Source: a virus
Virus record (IMG/VR): IMGVR_UViG_3300025769_000732
Coordinates: 1-25,882 of that record
Length of the DNA stretch: 25,882 bases
Direction: 5' to 3' (one strand)
This document shows, piece by piece, positions 8,132-17,300 of the stretch; position 1 is the stretch's first letter; each line of letters starts with the position of its first letter. The notes beneath the pieces are model-generated. The model was not told where the DNA came from. It saw only the letters and a list, made by a program, of their open reading frames with translations, and did not search any database. The position numbers and the translations under genes were made by a program.

Positions 8132-8302
8132 ATGGCGAAACGAATCCAAGTTTATCCACCGACCGGCGGAATGCCGATCACGATAAACGCACAAGATTTG
8201 GCATCATTCGAGGCCAAAGGATGGACGGACTCACCCCGATCATCCAAACCAAAGGCAACCAAAAAGGTTGCCAAAACTGAAACCCTTGAAAGTGAGGATT
8301 AA
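8132..8302 (+). CDS. Small protein (56 residues) before the tail tube gene, function unknown
   Basis: The ORF encodes a beta-like start (KRIQVYPPTGGMPITI), a helix ending FEAKGWTDSP, and a lysine-rich tail with an acidic end. ATG 8132 follows TAGGAG at 8117-8122, nine bases upstream. The stop at 8300-8302 is three bases before the tail tube start. Size, good ribosome site and tight packing argue it is real. Its lysine-rich ending resembles that of the protein at 7137-7352. I do not recognise a family. Confidence 0.7.
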   Translation: MAKRIQVYPPTGGMPITINAQDLASFEAKGWTDSPRSSKPKATKKVAKTETLESED

Positions 8303-8305
8303 AAA

Positions 8306-8698
8306 ATGGCGACATTTACCGGAAGCGATGGGGTGATCTTGGTCGGAACAGACCAGGTTGCCGAGGTTCGTTCATACTCAATCGATGAGACAATGGACAC
8401 CCTAGAAGATACAGCAATGGGTGACACATCGCGCACCTATAAAACATCGTTGAAATCATTCAGTGGTTCGGCCGATGTTTTCTTTGATGACACTGACACC
8501 GCCGGCCAAGGCGCGTTGACAGTGGGTTCAGAGGTGACATTGAACGTTCAGTTCGAAGGTAACACAACAGGCGATCACAAGTTGAGTGGAACGGTTCTAA
8601 TCACCGGCCGCACAATTTCGGCATCGTTCGACGGTATGGTTGAGGCATCGATCTCATTCCAAGGCACCGGCGCACTAACTGAATCAACAGTGGCATAA
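8306..8698 (+). CDS. Major tail protein (tail tube subunit)
   Basis: This 130-residue beta-rich protein is probably the hexameric tube subunit. Strands alternate polar and hydrophobic residues: DGVILVGTDQVAEVRSYSI, then DTLEDTAMGD and a segment with KSFSGSADVFFDD. The pattern GEVTLNVQF-like (here GSEVTLNVQFEG) is followed by KLSGTVLITGRTISAS and ASISFQGTGAL. The opening GSDGVI..G and the DT(A)MGD motif are typical of siphovirus tail tube proteins. It is preceded by a small gene and followed by tail chaperones, as expected. Confidence 0.82.
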   Translation: MATFTGSDGVILVGTDQVAEVRSYSIDETMDTLEDTAMGDTSRTYKTSLKSFSGSADVFFDDTDTAGQGALTVGSEVTLNVQFEGNTTGDHKLSGTVLITGRTISASFDGMVEASISFQGTGALTESTVA

Positions 8699-8706
8699 GG
8701 ATTTGA

Positions 8707-9075
8707 ATGATGGCGGCTAATTCTAAATCCCAAGGTTTGAGCGTTATCGAACGCGCAAAGAATCATTATCAAAATCAACCCATCAAGGAAATTGTCGTTC
8801 CGGAATGGGCGGATGAGGATGGTCATCCTTTCGTGTTTTACGCTCGACCCTTTACCTTACAAGACCAAGGCAAGTTGCAGTTCGCGGTTAAGAATCAATC
8901 CGAGGCCGATGCACTTGCCGAGGTTCTTGTTCTCAAGGCACTTGATGCCGAGGGAAATAAGATTTTCCAAATCAGTGATAAAAAAGACCTACGCAACCAG
9001 GTTGACGCAACGGTTCTCGCCAGAATCGCCAATCAAATCATGGGATCGGCGGTTGAGGATTTGGAAAAAAACTAA
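8707..9075 (+). CDS. Tail assembly chaperone, G-like (unshifted product)
   Basis: The 122-residue protein is the upstream chaperone that coats the tape measure during tail assembly. It has IKEIVVPEWAD, then FVFYARPFTLQDQGKLQF and a helical second half (ALAEVLVLKALDAEG, then LARIANQIM). It ends ...DLEKN at a stop that follows the slippery heptamer A AAA AAC. Position between tail tube and tape measure and the frameshift site make the assignment firm although sequence conservation in this family is poor. Confidence 0.85.
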   Translation: MMAANSKSQGLSVIERAKNHYQNQPIKEIVVPEWADEDGHPFVFYARPFTLQDQGKLQFAVKNQSEADALAEVLVLKALDAEGNKIFQISDKKDLRNQVDATVLARIANQIMGSAVEDLEKN

Positions 9076-9275
9076 GGGAGAGCGAGGAACGACAGTTCAA
9101 ATTTTTCCTCGCCGAGAAACTAGGCAAGACGGTTGAGCAAATCGAAACCGAAATGTCAGTTGATGAGTTTATGGAATGGTCGGTTTACATCCAAATCCAA
9201 TCCGACCGGCAACGACAGGCGATGAAAAAGAATGGCAACCAACAGGCTCGAAACCCGCTTAACCGCAAGAGATGA
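8707..9275 (+). CDS. Tail assembly chaperone GT-like, made by -1 programmed frameshift
   Basis: Ribosomes that slip back one base on A AAA AAC (9066-9072) bypass the TAA at 9073-9075 and read on from base 9072 to the TGA at 9273-9275. This adds 67 residues, giving a 189-residue GT-type fusion. The added part has RESEERQFKFFLAEKLGKT and EMSVDEFMEWSVYIQIQ, with the MS..EF.EW pattern typical of T-type domains. It ends in a basic tail that overlaps the tape measure start by 44 bases. The T part has no plausible start of its own before the slip site, so a frameshift is the simplest reading. Lambda and many siphoviruses use the same strategy. Confidence 0.85.
9066..9072 (+). promoter_or_regulatory. 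Slippery heptamer A AAA AAC for -1 frameshift
   Basis: In the zero frame the codons are GAA AAA AAC TAA. A AAA AAC is one of the most efficient bacterial -1 slippery heptamers, and the -1 frame opens directly into a T-type chaperone domain. No strong stem-loop directly downstream was obvious by eye. Confidence 0.88.
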
Positions 9276-12024
9276 AACCGCTCGAGCATTTAGAACGCTA
9301 CAATCCAACCTGGGAAGGGTGGAAACGGCGTTTCTAAATGTTGCAAAAGTTGCGGGTGCATTGGGCGCGGTTTTCGCCGGAGCCTTTGTTCGTGATCTAG
9401 TCAACGTCAACAAAGAGTTCCAAAGCCTCAAAGCCTCGCTCGTAACCTTTACCGGATCGGTCGAAAGCGCGGATGGCGCGTTTCGAATCTTGCAAGATTT
9501 TGCAAAACAAACGCCATTCTCATTGCAAGAGGTTGTTGGTTCGTTCAACCTCTTGGTTTCGCAGGGCATTCGACCGACCGAATCTCAACTTATGTCATTC
9601 GCCGACATCGCCGGCGGCACATCGAAATCCATCATGCAATTCGCTGAAGCGGTGGCGGATGCGTCGATGGGCGAGTTCGAACGATTAAAAGAGTTCGGCA
9701 TCAAGGCATCGAAAGAGGGCGATCAAATCACCCTCAGAATGGGCGACATCACAAAGGTTGTGAACAACGACTCGGCCTCGATTGTCCAGGCATTGACCGA
9801 AATTGCGGATGTTCAGTTTGCCGGTGGCGCAGCGCGTCAGGCGGCGACCCTGGGCGGTGCAATGACCAATTTGCGGGACACCATCGATGGGTTCATGTTC
9901 ACGATTGGTGAGGCCGGATTTGGCCGCGCATTGTCGGAATCGATCCAGGAATTGACCAAGTTCATCGATGGCAATGATGCACTGGCCGAATTGATCTCGG
10001 ATAAAATGACCAAGGCGTTGATGTTATTCACCGCCGGAATCAAGTTGGTGTTTAGCAATGCCGACACCTTATTCCAAATCCTCGATGTTGTGTTCGGCGT
10101 TGCCATCATCAAAAAGGTGATTGGCGTTGCGAATGCGGTTGTGAAGTTCGCCAAAACGATTGCCAGGGCGCAAATTACCTTGTCGGTGATCTCAACCGTT
10201 ATGACATTGACCAAAGGGAACTTGTTGGCCTTGGGCGGTGTCCTGGCGGCGGGTGCAATCGCAGTCACCGAGTTCAACCAGGAACTCATCGATGGCGTTG
10301 AGGCTCTCGCCGACATGATTAGTTTCACCGCCATCCTGGAAACGGCGGAACGCGCACTTGGTCTTGAATTTTTAAGCGTGACGGATGCGATTGAGGATTT
10401 CAATCGTGAAACCGATTTCACCAACCAATCGGTTCTTTCGAATACCTCGACACTCTTGGATTTCATTCCAACGGTCGAGGGTGTTGGTGGCGCACTCGAT
10501 GGATCGACAATTTCGGCAAGTGATTTCGCGGCCGCTCTCGATGCGATGAAAAAGAAAATATTGCCGGTCGAAACGGCGATTGCCGATTTGAAAGATGAAA
10601 AGGCGGCGTTGCAATCGATGGTTGCGGCCGGCATCATCACAATGGGTGACATGGAAGATGCACTCAACAGCCTGGCGCGTGAGGCTCTTGGCCTCGATAC
10701 AACGTTGTCGGATTTGGCAACCCGCCAAGAAATTGCAGACAAAGCATTCAAGGCCGGAATCATCAGTGGCCAGGAATATGAGAACATTCTTTCCGACATC
10801 AAATCGGAAACGATCGATTATCGCGCGGAAACCGAAAAGACATTCGGAGCCGGTGCGATCAAAGGCGTGAAAGATTATTATCAATCGATCTCGGACAACG
10901 CCGCAAACATGGGCGATTTTGTTGGAAACACGTTCCAATCTCTCGAGGGAACATTGTCCGATTTCTTTATGACCGGAAAAATTGATTTCGGCACGTTCAC
11001 CGATGCCATCAAACGCGGCCTTGCCGATCTTGCGGCCAAGGCGGTCATCACAACCGGTTTGAATTTCCTCAGTGACATTTTCCCGACCCTATCATTCGCG
11101 GATGGTGGTTTTGTTCCTGGTTCCGGTGGGCCAAAGGCCGATGATGTTTTGGCGCGGGTTTCATCCGGCGAATATGTCATCCAGGCATCGAGCGTTTCCA
11201 AGTTCGGCCGAGGGTTCTTTGATGCGCTAAACGGTGGCCAAATGCCATCAGGTGCAATGTCGGTCGATGCCGGAATCATGAACTCAATCACGCCAGGGTT
11301 TTTCCTGGGCGGTATATTTGACGCAATCGGCGACATCATTGGCGGGATCGTTGACGCAATCACCGGCGTTGTGAATGGGATCATCAATGCGATTTCCGAT
11401 GTGATCGGTGCGGTTTCCAATGCGATCAGGGGATTGGTTGAGGGTATTATGAGCGGCGATCTTTTGACGATCGCATCATTGGCATCGGCATTCATCTTGC
11501 CAGGCGTTGGCGCGGCCATTGCCGGAAACCTTGCGGGTGGTTCCGGATTTATCTCGGCGGTGACAACCGGAATCTCGGAATCGTTTGCGGCCGGTATTCT
11601 CGGATCGGGCAGTTTGTCATCGATCGCAACATCGGTCGGGATTGAGTTGGCCAAGGATACGTTTGTCGATGGTCTATCATCGGCGTTGGCGGATAAGATC
11701 GTCGGAATCACTGGCGGCATGGGGCAATCAAAAGGCGCATATGCACAAGATCGAGCCGATCGATTCAAAACACTTTACAATGAAGCCTCGCCATATTTGG
11801 CCGCGATGAATGGTGCAAACGTTCACGCCGGCGACAGTGTTCGAGTGGGCGAAAGAGGGCCGGAGATGTTTATTCCTGGGCGCGATGGAACGATCGCACC
11901 AATCAAGGGCAACGCATCCGAACTCATTGGCGCGGTGAATGACATGAAAAACGAAATCATCACCTTGCGCCGGCAAATGTCGCGGATGATGGCGGCGGGT
12001 GGCCTTGCGGGAGCGCGTTCATAA
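9232..12024 (+). CDS. Tape measure protein
   Basis: This 930-residue protein sets tail length and probably helps DNA cross the membrane. The start ATNRLETRLTARDETARAF is a common tape-measure opening. Residues about 60-200 hold the conserved VNKEFQSLKASLVTFTGS and TPFSLQEVVGSFNLL region. The middle has long hydrophobic segments near residues 280-350 that could cross membranes. The C-terminal part has PGSGGPKADDVLARVSSGEYVI and VRVGERGPEMFIPGRDG, both frequent in phage tape measures. Between them lies a long glycine-isoleucine amphipathic run (about residues 690-800). No lysozyme or peptidase domain is visible. The start lies inside the T-frame of the chaperone, and the stop shares one base with the next ATG. 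Confidence 0.9.
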   Translation: MATNRLETRLTARDETARAFRTLQSNLGRVETAFLNVAKVAGALGAVFAGAFVRDLVNVNKEFQSLKASLVTFTGSVESADGAFRILQDFAKQTPFSLQEVVGSFNLLVSQGIRPTESQLMSFADIAGGTSKSIMQFAEAVADASMGEFERLKEFGIKASKEGDQITLRMGDITKVVNNDSASIVQALTEIADVQFAGGAARQAATLGGAMTNLRDTIDGFMFTIGEAGFGRALSESIQELTKFIDGNDALAELISDKMTKALMLFTAGIKLVFSNADTLFQILDVVFGVAIIKKVIGVANAVVKFAKTIARAQITLSVISTVMTLTKGNLLALGGVLAAGAIAVTEFNQELIDGVEALADMISFTAILETAERALGLEFLSVTDAIEDFNRETDFTNQSVLSNTSTLLDFIPTVEGVGGALDGSTISASDFAAALDAMKKKILPVETAIADLKDEKAALQSMVAAGIITMGDMEDALNSLAREALGLDTTLSDLATRQEIADKAFKAGIISGQEYENILSDIKSETIDYRAETEKTFGAGAIKGVKDYYQSISDNAANMGDFVGNTFQSLEGTLSDFFMTGKIDFGTFTDAIKRGLADLAAKAVITTGLNFLSDIFPTLSFADGGFVPGSGGPKADDVLARVSSGEYVIQASSVSKFGRGFFDALNGGQMPSGAMSVDAGIMNSITPGFFLGGIFDAIGDIIGGIVDAITGVVNGIINAISDVIGAVSNAIRGLVEGIMSGDLLTIASLASAFILPGVGAAIAGNLAGGSGFISAVTTGISESFAAGILGSGSLSSIATSVGIELAKDTFVDGLSSALADKIVGITGGMGQSKGAYAQDRADRFKTLYNEASPYLAAMNGANVHAGDSVRVGERGPEMFIPGRDGTIAPIKGNASELIGAVNDMKNEIITLRRQMSRMMAAGGLAGARS

Positions 12025-13529
12025 TGGTTGCAACAACACTCGCGGAATTAGTCGCTAATCCCTACGCAAAGAAAAAATATCTCTTAATCGTCAAACCTTA
12101 CAATGTCGCAACATCAACCGAGTTGACGTTGTATTATTCCGGCGAGGGATTCATCACCTCACCAACCGAAACACCGGCGAACACATTGTTCGATCCTCGA
12201 TTGGTTGAGCCGATCTCATTCTCGAGATCGATGTTTTCCTCGGGCAAGATCGGTGGTTTCTCTCAACCTGGTTTCGGCGAAATCGTGATGACCAATGCCG
12301 ATGGTGGCCTCGATGATTGGGCGGGATATGCCTGGGATGGCCGTTCGGTTGAGGTGCGCGTTGGTGAATCCGGCGCGGCCTTACAATATTATTTCACCAT
12401 CTTTGATGGCCAGGCGCATTCGATCGAGTTCGATGACCTATATATTCGGATCATCTTGCGGGATGACCAGAACGATTTTGTGGTCGATTATCCGGACACA
12501 CTTTACGCCGGCACCGGTGGCAATGAGGGATCGAGTGATTTGGCGAACCAACCAAAACCTCATTGCTATGGTGAGGTTTACAACATCGAGCCGGTGTTGG
12601 TGGATTCCACAAATTATGTTTACCAGGTGCATGATGGCGACATCGAGGCGATAACGGCGGTTTACCAGGGCGGCGTTGCGTTGACCTTAACCACCGATTA
12701 CACGGTCGATTTGACCAATGGGCGTTTCACCCTGGTTGCGGCACCCGATGGCGTTATCACGGCCGATGTGAAGGGTTCCAAGGTCGATGGCACATATCTC
12801 GAAACGGCGGCCGATATTATTCAACACATTGTCGAGGATCACGCCGGTTTTGTTTATCCAGGAGATTTCGACACCGCATCATTCACCGCATTGAACACCG
12901 CCAATTCGTCAACGATTGGAGTTTACGATCGGAACATGACAACGGTTGCCGAGGTTCTCGATCGCATCATCAACACGGTTGGCGGGTTTTATGGGTTCGA
13001 TCGTGATGGTTTGTTCCAGGTTGGCCGAGTTGAGTTGCCAACCGGCACGGCCGATGCCGAGTTTGATTCAACCAACATCATCGAAATCACTCGCCTCGCC
13101 TCGGCGGTTCCGAATTACCAGGTTCGAGTTGATTATAAAAAGAACCACCGAGTGATGAGTGAATCGGATTTCGATGCCTCGATCACAACGGCGCAACGCG
13201 ATTACCTGGTTCGCAATGCCAACATCGAGATCGCCACCGACACGGCGGTTCAAACACCTTATCCAAATTCCACGGCGTTGATCGTGAATGGCCTCTTTGC
13301 CGGATCATCGGCGGCATCAACCGAGGCGACCAGGTTGTTGAACATATACAAAGCGCAGCGCGATTTTTATCGAATCTTGGTCAAAACCCAACCTTACACA
13401 TTGAAATTGAATGATGTGGTAAAAATCACGTTTAATCGCTATAATCTCGACAGTGGCAAATTGTTTCGCGTGATCTCGATCGTTGAGGATGCCGCGAACA
13501 ACGAGGTCGAATTGGAGTTGTGGGGTTAA
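12024..13529 (+). CDS. Putative tail tip / baseplate hub protein
   Basis: This 501-residue beta-rich protein follows the tape measure by a one-base overlap. Residues 1-150 look like a distal tail or hub domain (GKIGGFSQPGFGEIVMTN, then WDGRSVEVRVGE). The middle has LTTDYTVDLTNGRFTLV, a short beta domain. The later part has ADIIQHIVEDHAG, then TVAEVLDRIINTVGGFYGFDR and a C-terminal segment with YTLKLNDVVKITF and FRVISIVEDAANNEVELEL. The last pattern, a binding or reference-frame strand set, is common in hub proteins. Lambda M, L, K and I homologues are not seen. The name rests on position and general fold impression. Confidence 0.5.
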   Translation: MVATTLAELVANPYAKKKYLLIVKPYNVATSTELTLYYSGEGFITSPTETPANTLFDPRLVEPISFSRSMFSSGKIGGFSQPGFGEIVMTNADGGLDDWAGYAWDGRSVEVRVGESGAALQYYFTIFDGQAHSIEFDDLYIRIILRDDQNDFVVDYPDTLYAGTGGNEGSSDLANQPKPHCYGEVYNIEPVLVDSTNYVYQVHDGDIEAITAVYQGGVALTLTTDYTVDLTNGRFTLVAAPDGVITADVKGSKVDGTYLETAADIIQHIVEDHAGFVYPGDFDTASFTALNTANSSTIGVYDRNMTTVAEVLDRIINTVGGFYGFDRDGLFQVGRVELPTGTADAEFDSTNIIEITRLASAVPNYQVRVDYKKNHRVMSESDFDASITTAQRDYLVRNANIEIATDTAVQTPYPNSTALIVNGLFAGSSAASTEATRLLNIYKAQRDFYRILVKTQPYTLKLNDVVKITFNRYNLDSGKLFRVISIVEDAANNEVELELWG

Positions 13530-13532
13530 GCA

Positions 13533-14384
13533 ATGTCGAACAATATGATAATTTCATCGACCAATTATTCGGATGGCGGAACCCTCACGGTTGATGATGA
13601 GGTTGCAACATTGCCGGCCTCGAACTTGCAAGATCAACAGATCGTTAAGATTTGGCGCAACACACAAACATCGGCTCAGATCGATGTTGATTTCGGCCAA
13701 CAACGCATTGTCGATTTCATGGCGTTGATCCGGCATAATATCTCACAGACCGGAACGATCCGGTGGCGTTTGTCGGCGGTTTCAGATTTCTCAACAACCG
13801 TCTATGATTCCGGCACAATCGATGCCTGGCCGATCGTTGAGGAATTTGGAACGTTGCCGTGGGGCGTGTTTCAATGGGGTGGTCGATTGAACCCCGAGGT
13901 CGCGGCCGAATACACAATTTCATCGTTTGATGTTCTCACAACGGCGGTTCAAGCGCGTTATTTGCGGATCGACATTTCGGATTCATTGAATGCCGATGGA
14001 TATTTGCAAGCGGGTCGATTGATTGCGGGGCCATCATATCGACCATCGGTCAACTATGCCAACGGCGTTCAATTCGAGTTCGTGGACGAATCGCGGATCA
14101 CGAAATCGCGCGGCGGTCAAACCTTTGTTGATGAGGTCGAGCGTTATCGCGTGATGAGATTTGAATTGATTAACTTGCCGGAAAACGAAATGTTCGGCAA
14201 CGTGTTCAATTCGATCGATCGATTGCGCGGTGTTTCAAAAGATATTTTGGTCATTCCGCAACCGGCCAAATCATCAACATGGATCACGCAAAATATTTAT
14301 GGTAGGATCAGGCAAACCCAACCGATCACAAATTCGGCTCTCACCTATTATGGTCGAATGATTGAGGTTGAGGAACTAATTTAG
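13533..14384 (+). CDS. Putative tail protein with discoidin/galactose-binding-like fold
   Basis: This is a 283-residue beta-rich protein. After a short N terminus it shows ATLPASNLQDQQIVKIWR, then QIDVDFGQQRIVDFMALIRHN and a WRLSAVSDF strand. YLRIDISDSL follows, an order typical of discoidin-like jelly rolls (DFG..R.VDF..L..HN, then A.YLRI.I.D). The last 100 residues contain QTFVDEVERYRVMRFEL and a long beta tail. Such proteins often lie between hub and fibre genes and may bind sugars or anchor the fibre. I infer the role only from fold-like pattern and position. Confidence 0.55.
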   Translation: MSNNMIISSTNYSDGGTLTVDDEVATLPASNLQDQQIVKIWRNTQTSAQIDVDFGQQRIVDFMALIRHNISQTGTIRWRLSAVSDFSTTVYDSGTIDAWPIVEEFGTLPWGVFQWGGRLNPEVAAEYTISSFDVLTTAVQARYLRIDISDSLNADGYLQAGRLIAGPSYRPSVNYANGVQFEFVDESRITKSRGGQTFVDEVERYRVMRFELINLPENEMFGNVFNSIDRLRGVSKDILVIPQPAKSSTWITQNIYGRIRQTQPITNSALTYYGRMIEVEELI

Positions 14385-14396
14385 AGGAAACGCAAA

Positions 14397-17300
14397 ATGG
14401 CATATCCGGTCACACTAAACGGTCGCACTTATACACTCGCAGATTTCGAGGGTACAAATTACGTTGAAGGATTGCCGGATGCGTTTGAGGATTTCGTCAC
14501 CCACGCCGGCGATATTTACAATTCGACATCGACAACATCGAACACGATCGGAACCGGATCAAAGACATTCACGGTTGAATCCGCGAAACCATACCAGGCC
14601 GGAACGCCATTGCGGATTGCGGATGCCTCGGCACCATCGACGAATTTCATCGATGCGATTGTCACCTCTTATTCCGGAACGACCCTGGTTGTGGATTCGG
14701 TTGGATATGCGGGATCGGGAACATTCACATCCTGGAACGTCAACATCGGTGGTTCGGCATCAGTTGCCGGCACGGTTGCGATTGCACAAGGCGGCACAGG
14801 TGCAACAACGGCGGCGGCAGCGCGAACAAACCTTGACGTTTATTCCAAGGCCGATGCGGATTCACGGTTCTTGAATGTTTCCGGTGAGGCATCGAATGTC
14901 ACAATGACCGGTGATGTCACCATTGGTGATGCGTCAAGCGACACGTTCACAGTCAATGCCGATGCGACATTCAATGCGGATTTGTCAGTCGATGGCGGCA
15001 CGATCAAGTTGGATGGGAATTATCCTATTGGTACGAATAATACCGCTTTGGGTGATGCGGCGTTAGACGATGCCTCATTTTCTGGGGAACATAACGTTGC
15101 CATTGGTCATGAGGCACTAACCGCAGCGACTACAGGCTCAAGCAACACAGCCGTTGGGCGGAGAGCCTTGCAGTCAAATACAACCGGGGGTTTTAACATT
15201 GCCGTGGGTAGAGATGCGCTTGCCGCAAATACTACGGCCTCTCAAAACACGGCTGTTGGTTATGGTGCCGCGTCATCAAATATAACAGGCGCAAATATCA
15301 CCGCAGTCGGTTATCAGGCTCTTTATTATAATACTGGCGATCAAAACACCGCCATTGGTCGTAGATCGGCCTTTAATACTACGACAGGTCAGTATAACAC
15401 CGCCGTTGGTATGCAGGCACTTTTGAGCAATACCTCGGGTAGTTATAACACGTCGATGGGCGGGGGGTCGCTGCAAAACGCAACTACATCTAGTTACAAC
15501 ACCGCTATTGGGTATCAGTCTTTGAATGCAAACACTACTGGAGACAACAGTGTCGCAGTTGGTTCATACGCATTGGCAAGCAACACAACAGGGATAAACG
15601 TAGCAGTCGGTAGAAATGCCGCATTTGCAACGACTACAGGAACAAAAAACGTTGCCTTGGGGCAGCAAGCCTTAACGTCAAACACGACAGGCAACAACAA
15701 CGTGGCCGTTGGGCGTGATGCCTTATTATCGGCCTCAACTATGTCAAACAATGTGGCCGTGGGTCTTGAAGCGTTATATAGTTTAACAGGATCGACAGAC
15801 AACGTGGCGGTTGGTCGTCAGGCAGCGTTTTCGGCAACCTCTGGTGGGCCAAATACCGCTATCGGTGCGATGGCACTTTATACAAATTCAACTGGCAATT
15901 ATAACGTGGCCGTGGGGTATCAGGCACTTTACCGAAATACTGCATCAAACGGCACGGCGGTAGGCTATCAAGCCTTAGAAAACAACACGACAGGATCGGC
16001 GAATGTCGCCGTTGGTTGGAGAGCCTTGCAAGCAAACACCACAGGCATCAACAACGTTGCCGTTGGTTATGAGGCATTGAGAGACAACACCACCGCACAT
16101 GTAAATGTTGCCGTTGGTTTGCAAGTGTTAAAGGTAAACACGACCGGCACAAGAAACACCTCAATGGGTTATCAGTCGATGGATGAAAACACGACTGGCA
16201 GTGACAACACGGCGGTTGGTTATGGATCGTTGGGCGCAAACATCGGCGGCACAAAAAACGTTGCCGTGGGTGTCACCGCACTTGGCAATAATACATCAGG
16301 CGATCAAAACGTTGCGGTTGGTTATGATGCGTTGGTTGTCAATTCAACCGGAAACTATAACACCGCATTGGGCTTTGAAGCCTTACAATTTAACACCACC
16401 GCAAACGAAAGTACCGCAGTTGGTTATCAAGCTGCGTATAATAATACTGAACAGACAGTTACGGCGTTTGGTTATAGAGCGGGTTATGCTCAGTCTGGCG
16501 GAACGCCCGGGTCTAACACTTGGATTGGTTATCGTGCGGGTGAAAGTGCCACAACAGGTGGGGCAAACACTGCTGTTGGTCGTGACGCATTGCAGGAAAC
16601 AACCACGGGCGCATACAACACCGCTATTGGCAATAATGCGTTGGATCAAAACACCACTGGAAGCTATAACACGGCCTTGGGTTATCAGGCGGGATATAAC
16701 AACACGACAAACCAGTTCAACACCGACATCGGTGGTCAAGCGGGATACACTGGCGGCAACTATAGCACCAGAGTAGGTTTTGCTGCGGGTTATCTATCAA
16801 CAGGTCAGTTCAATACTTTTGTTGGGGCTAGAAACAGCGCAAACTATGGTTGCGGTCAGAGCATGACCACCGGCAATAAGAACACCATCATAGGTGGATT
16901 TAACGGCAACCAAGACGGCTTGGACATCCGCACCTCAAACAACAACATCGTGTTGTCGGATGGGGATGGTAATGCTCGTTTCTACATTGATAGCAACGTA
17001 ATAACTCATGTAAATGGCAATAGATCGGGCGGCACGTTTACAGTCTGGAATAAGAACGCAAACCCAAGTGGTCAGGTTATTGATTTTGAATATGCCTCCC
17101 CCGATAACAACTCCAATTTTTACCTAGTTTGCAAGGATAGCACGACTGACAGGTTGAAAATTTGGTCTGATGGTGATGTGCAAAACCATGACAACAGTTA
17201 TGGCGCAATCTCTGACCAAAAGTTAAAACAACAGATTGCAGATACATCGTCCCAATGGGATGACATAAAGGCCATTCAGGTTCGTAAATACAAAATGAAC

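Noticed and set aside
9061-9075. The seven-A run as an assembly error splitting one chaperone gene
   Set aside because: The codon phase A AAA AAC and stop position match the known frameshift design of G/GT genes, so a real recoding site is more likely.
9837-10802. Long minus-strand open frame (321 codons) inside the tape measure gene
   Set aside because: Low-complexity Ser/Ala/Asn-rich translation without motifs, opposite to a well-supported gene; a shadow of its codon bias. The same holds for 10881-11768 and 4062-4913 on the minus strand.
15030-16930. Regular 51-bp spacing read as a CRISPR-like or satellite array
   Set aside because: Units are degenerate, in frame, contiguous without spacers and encode a protein repeat.
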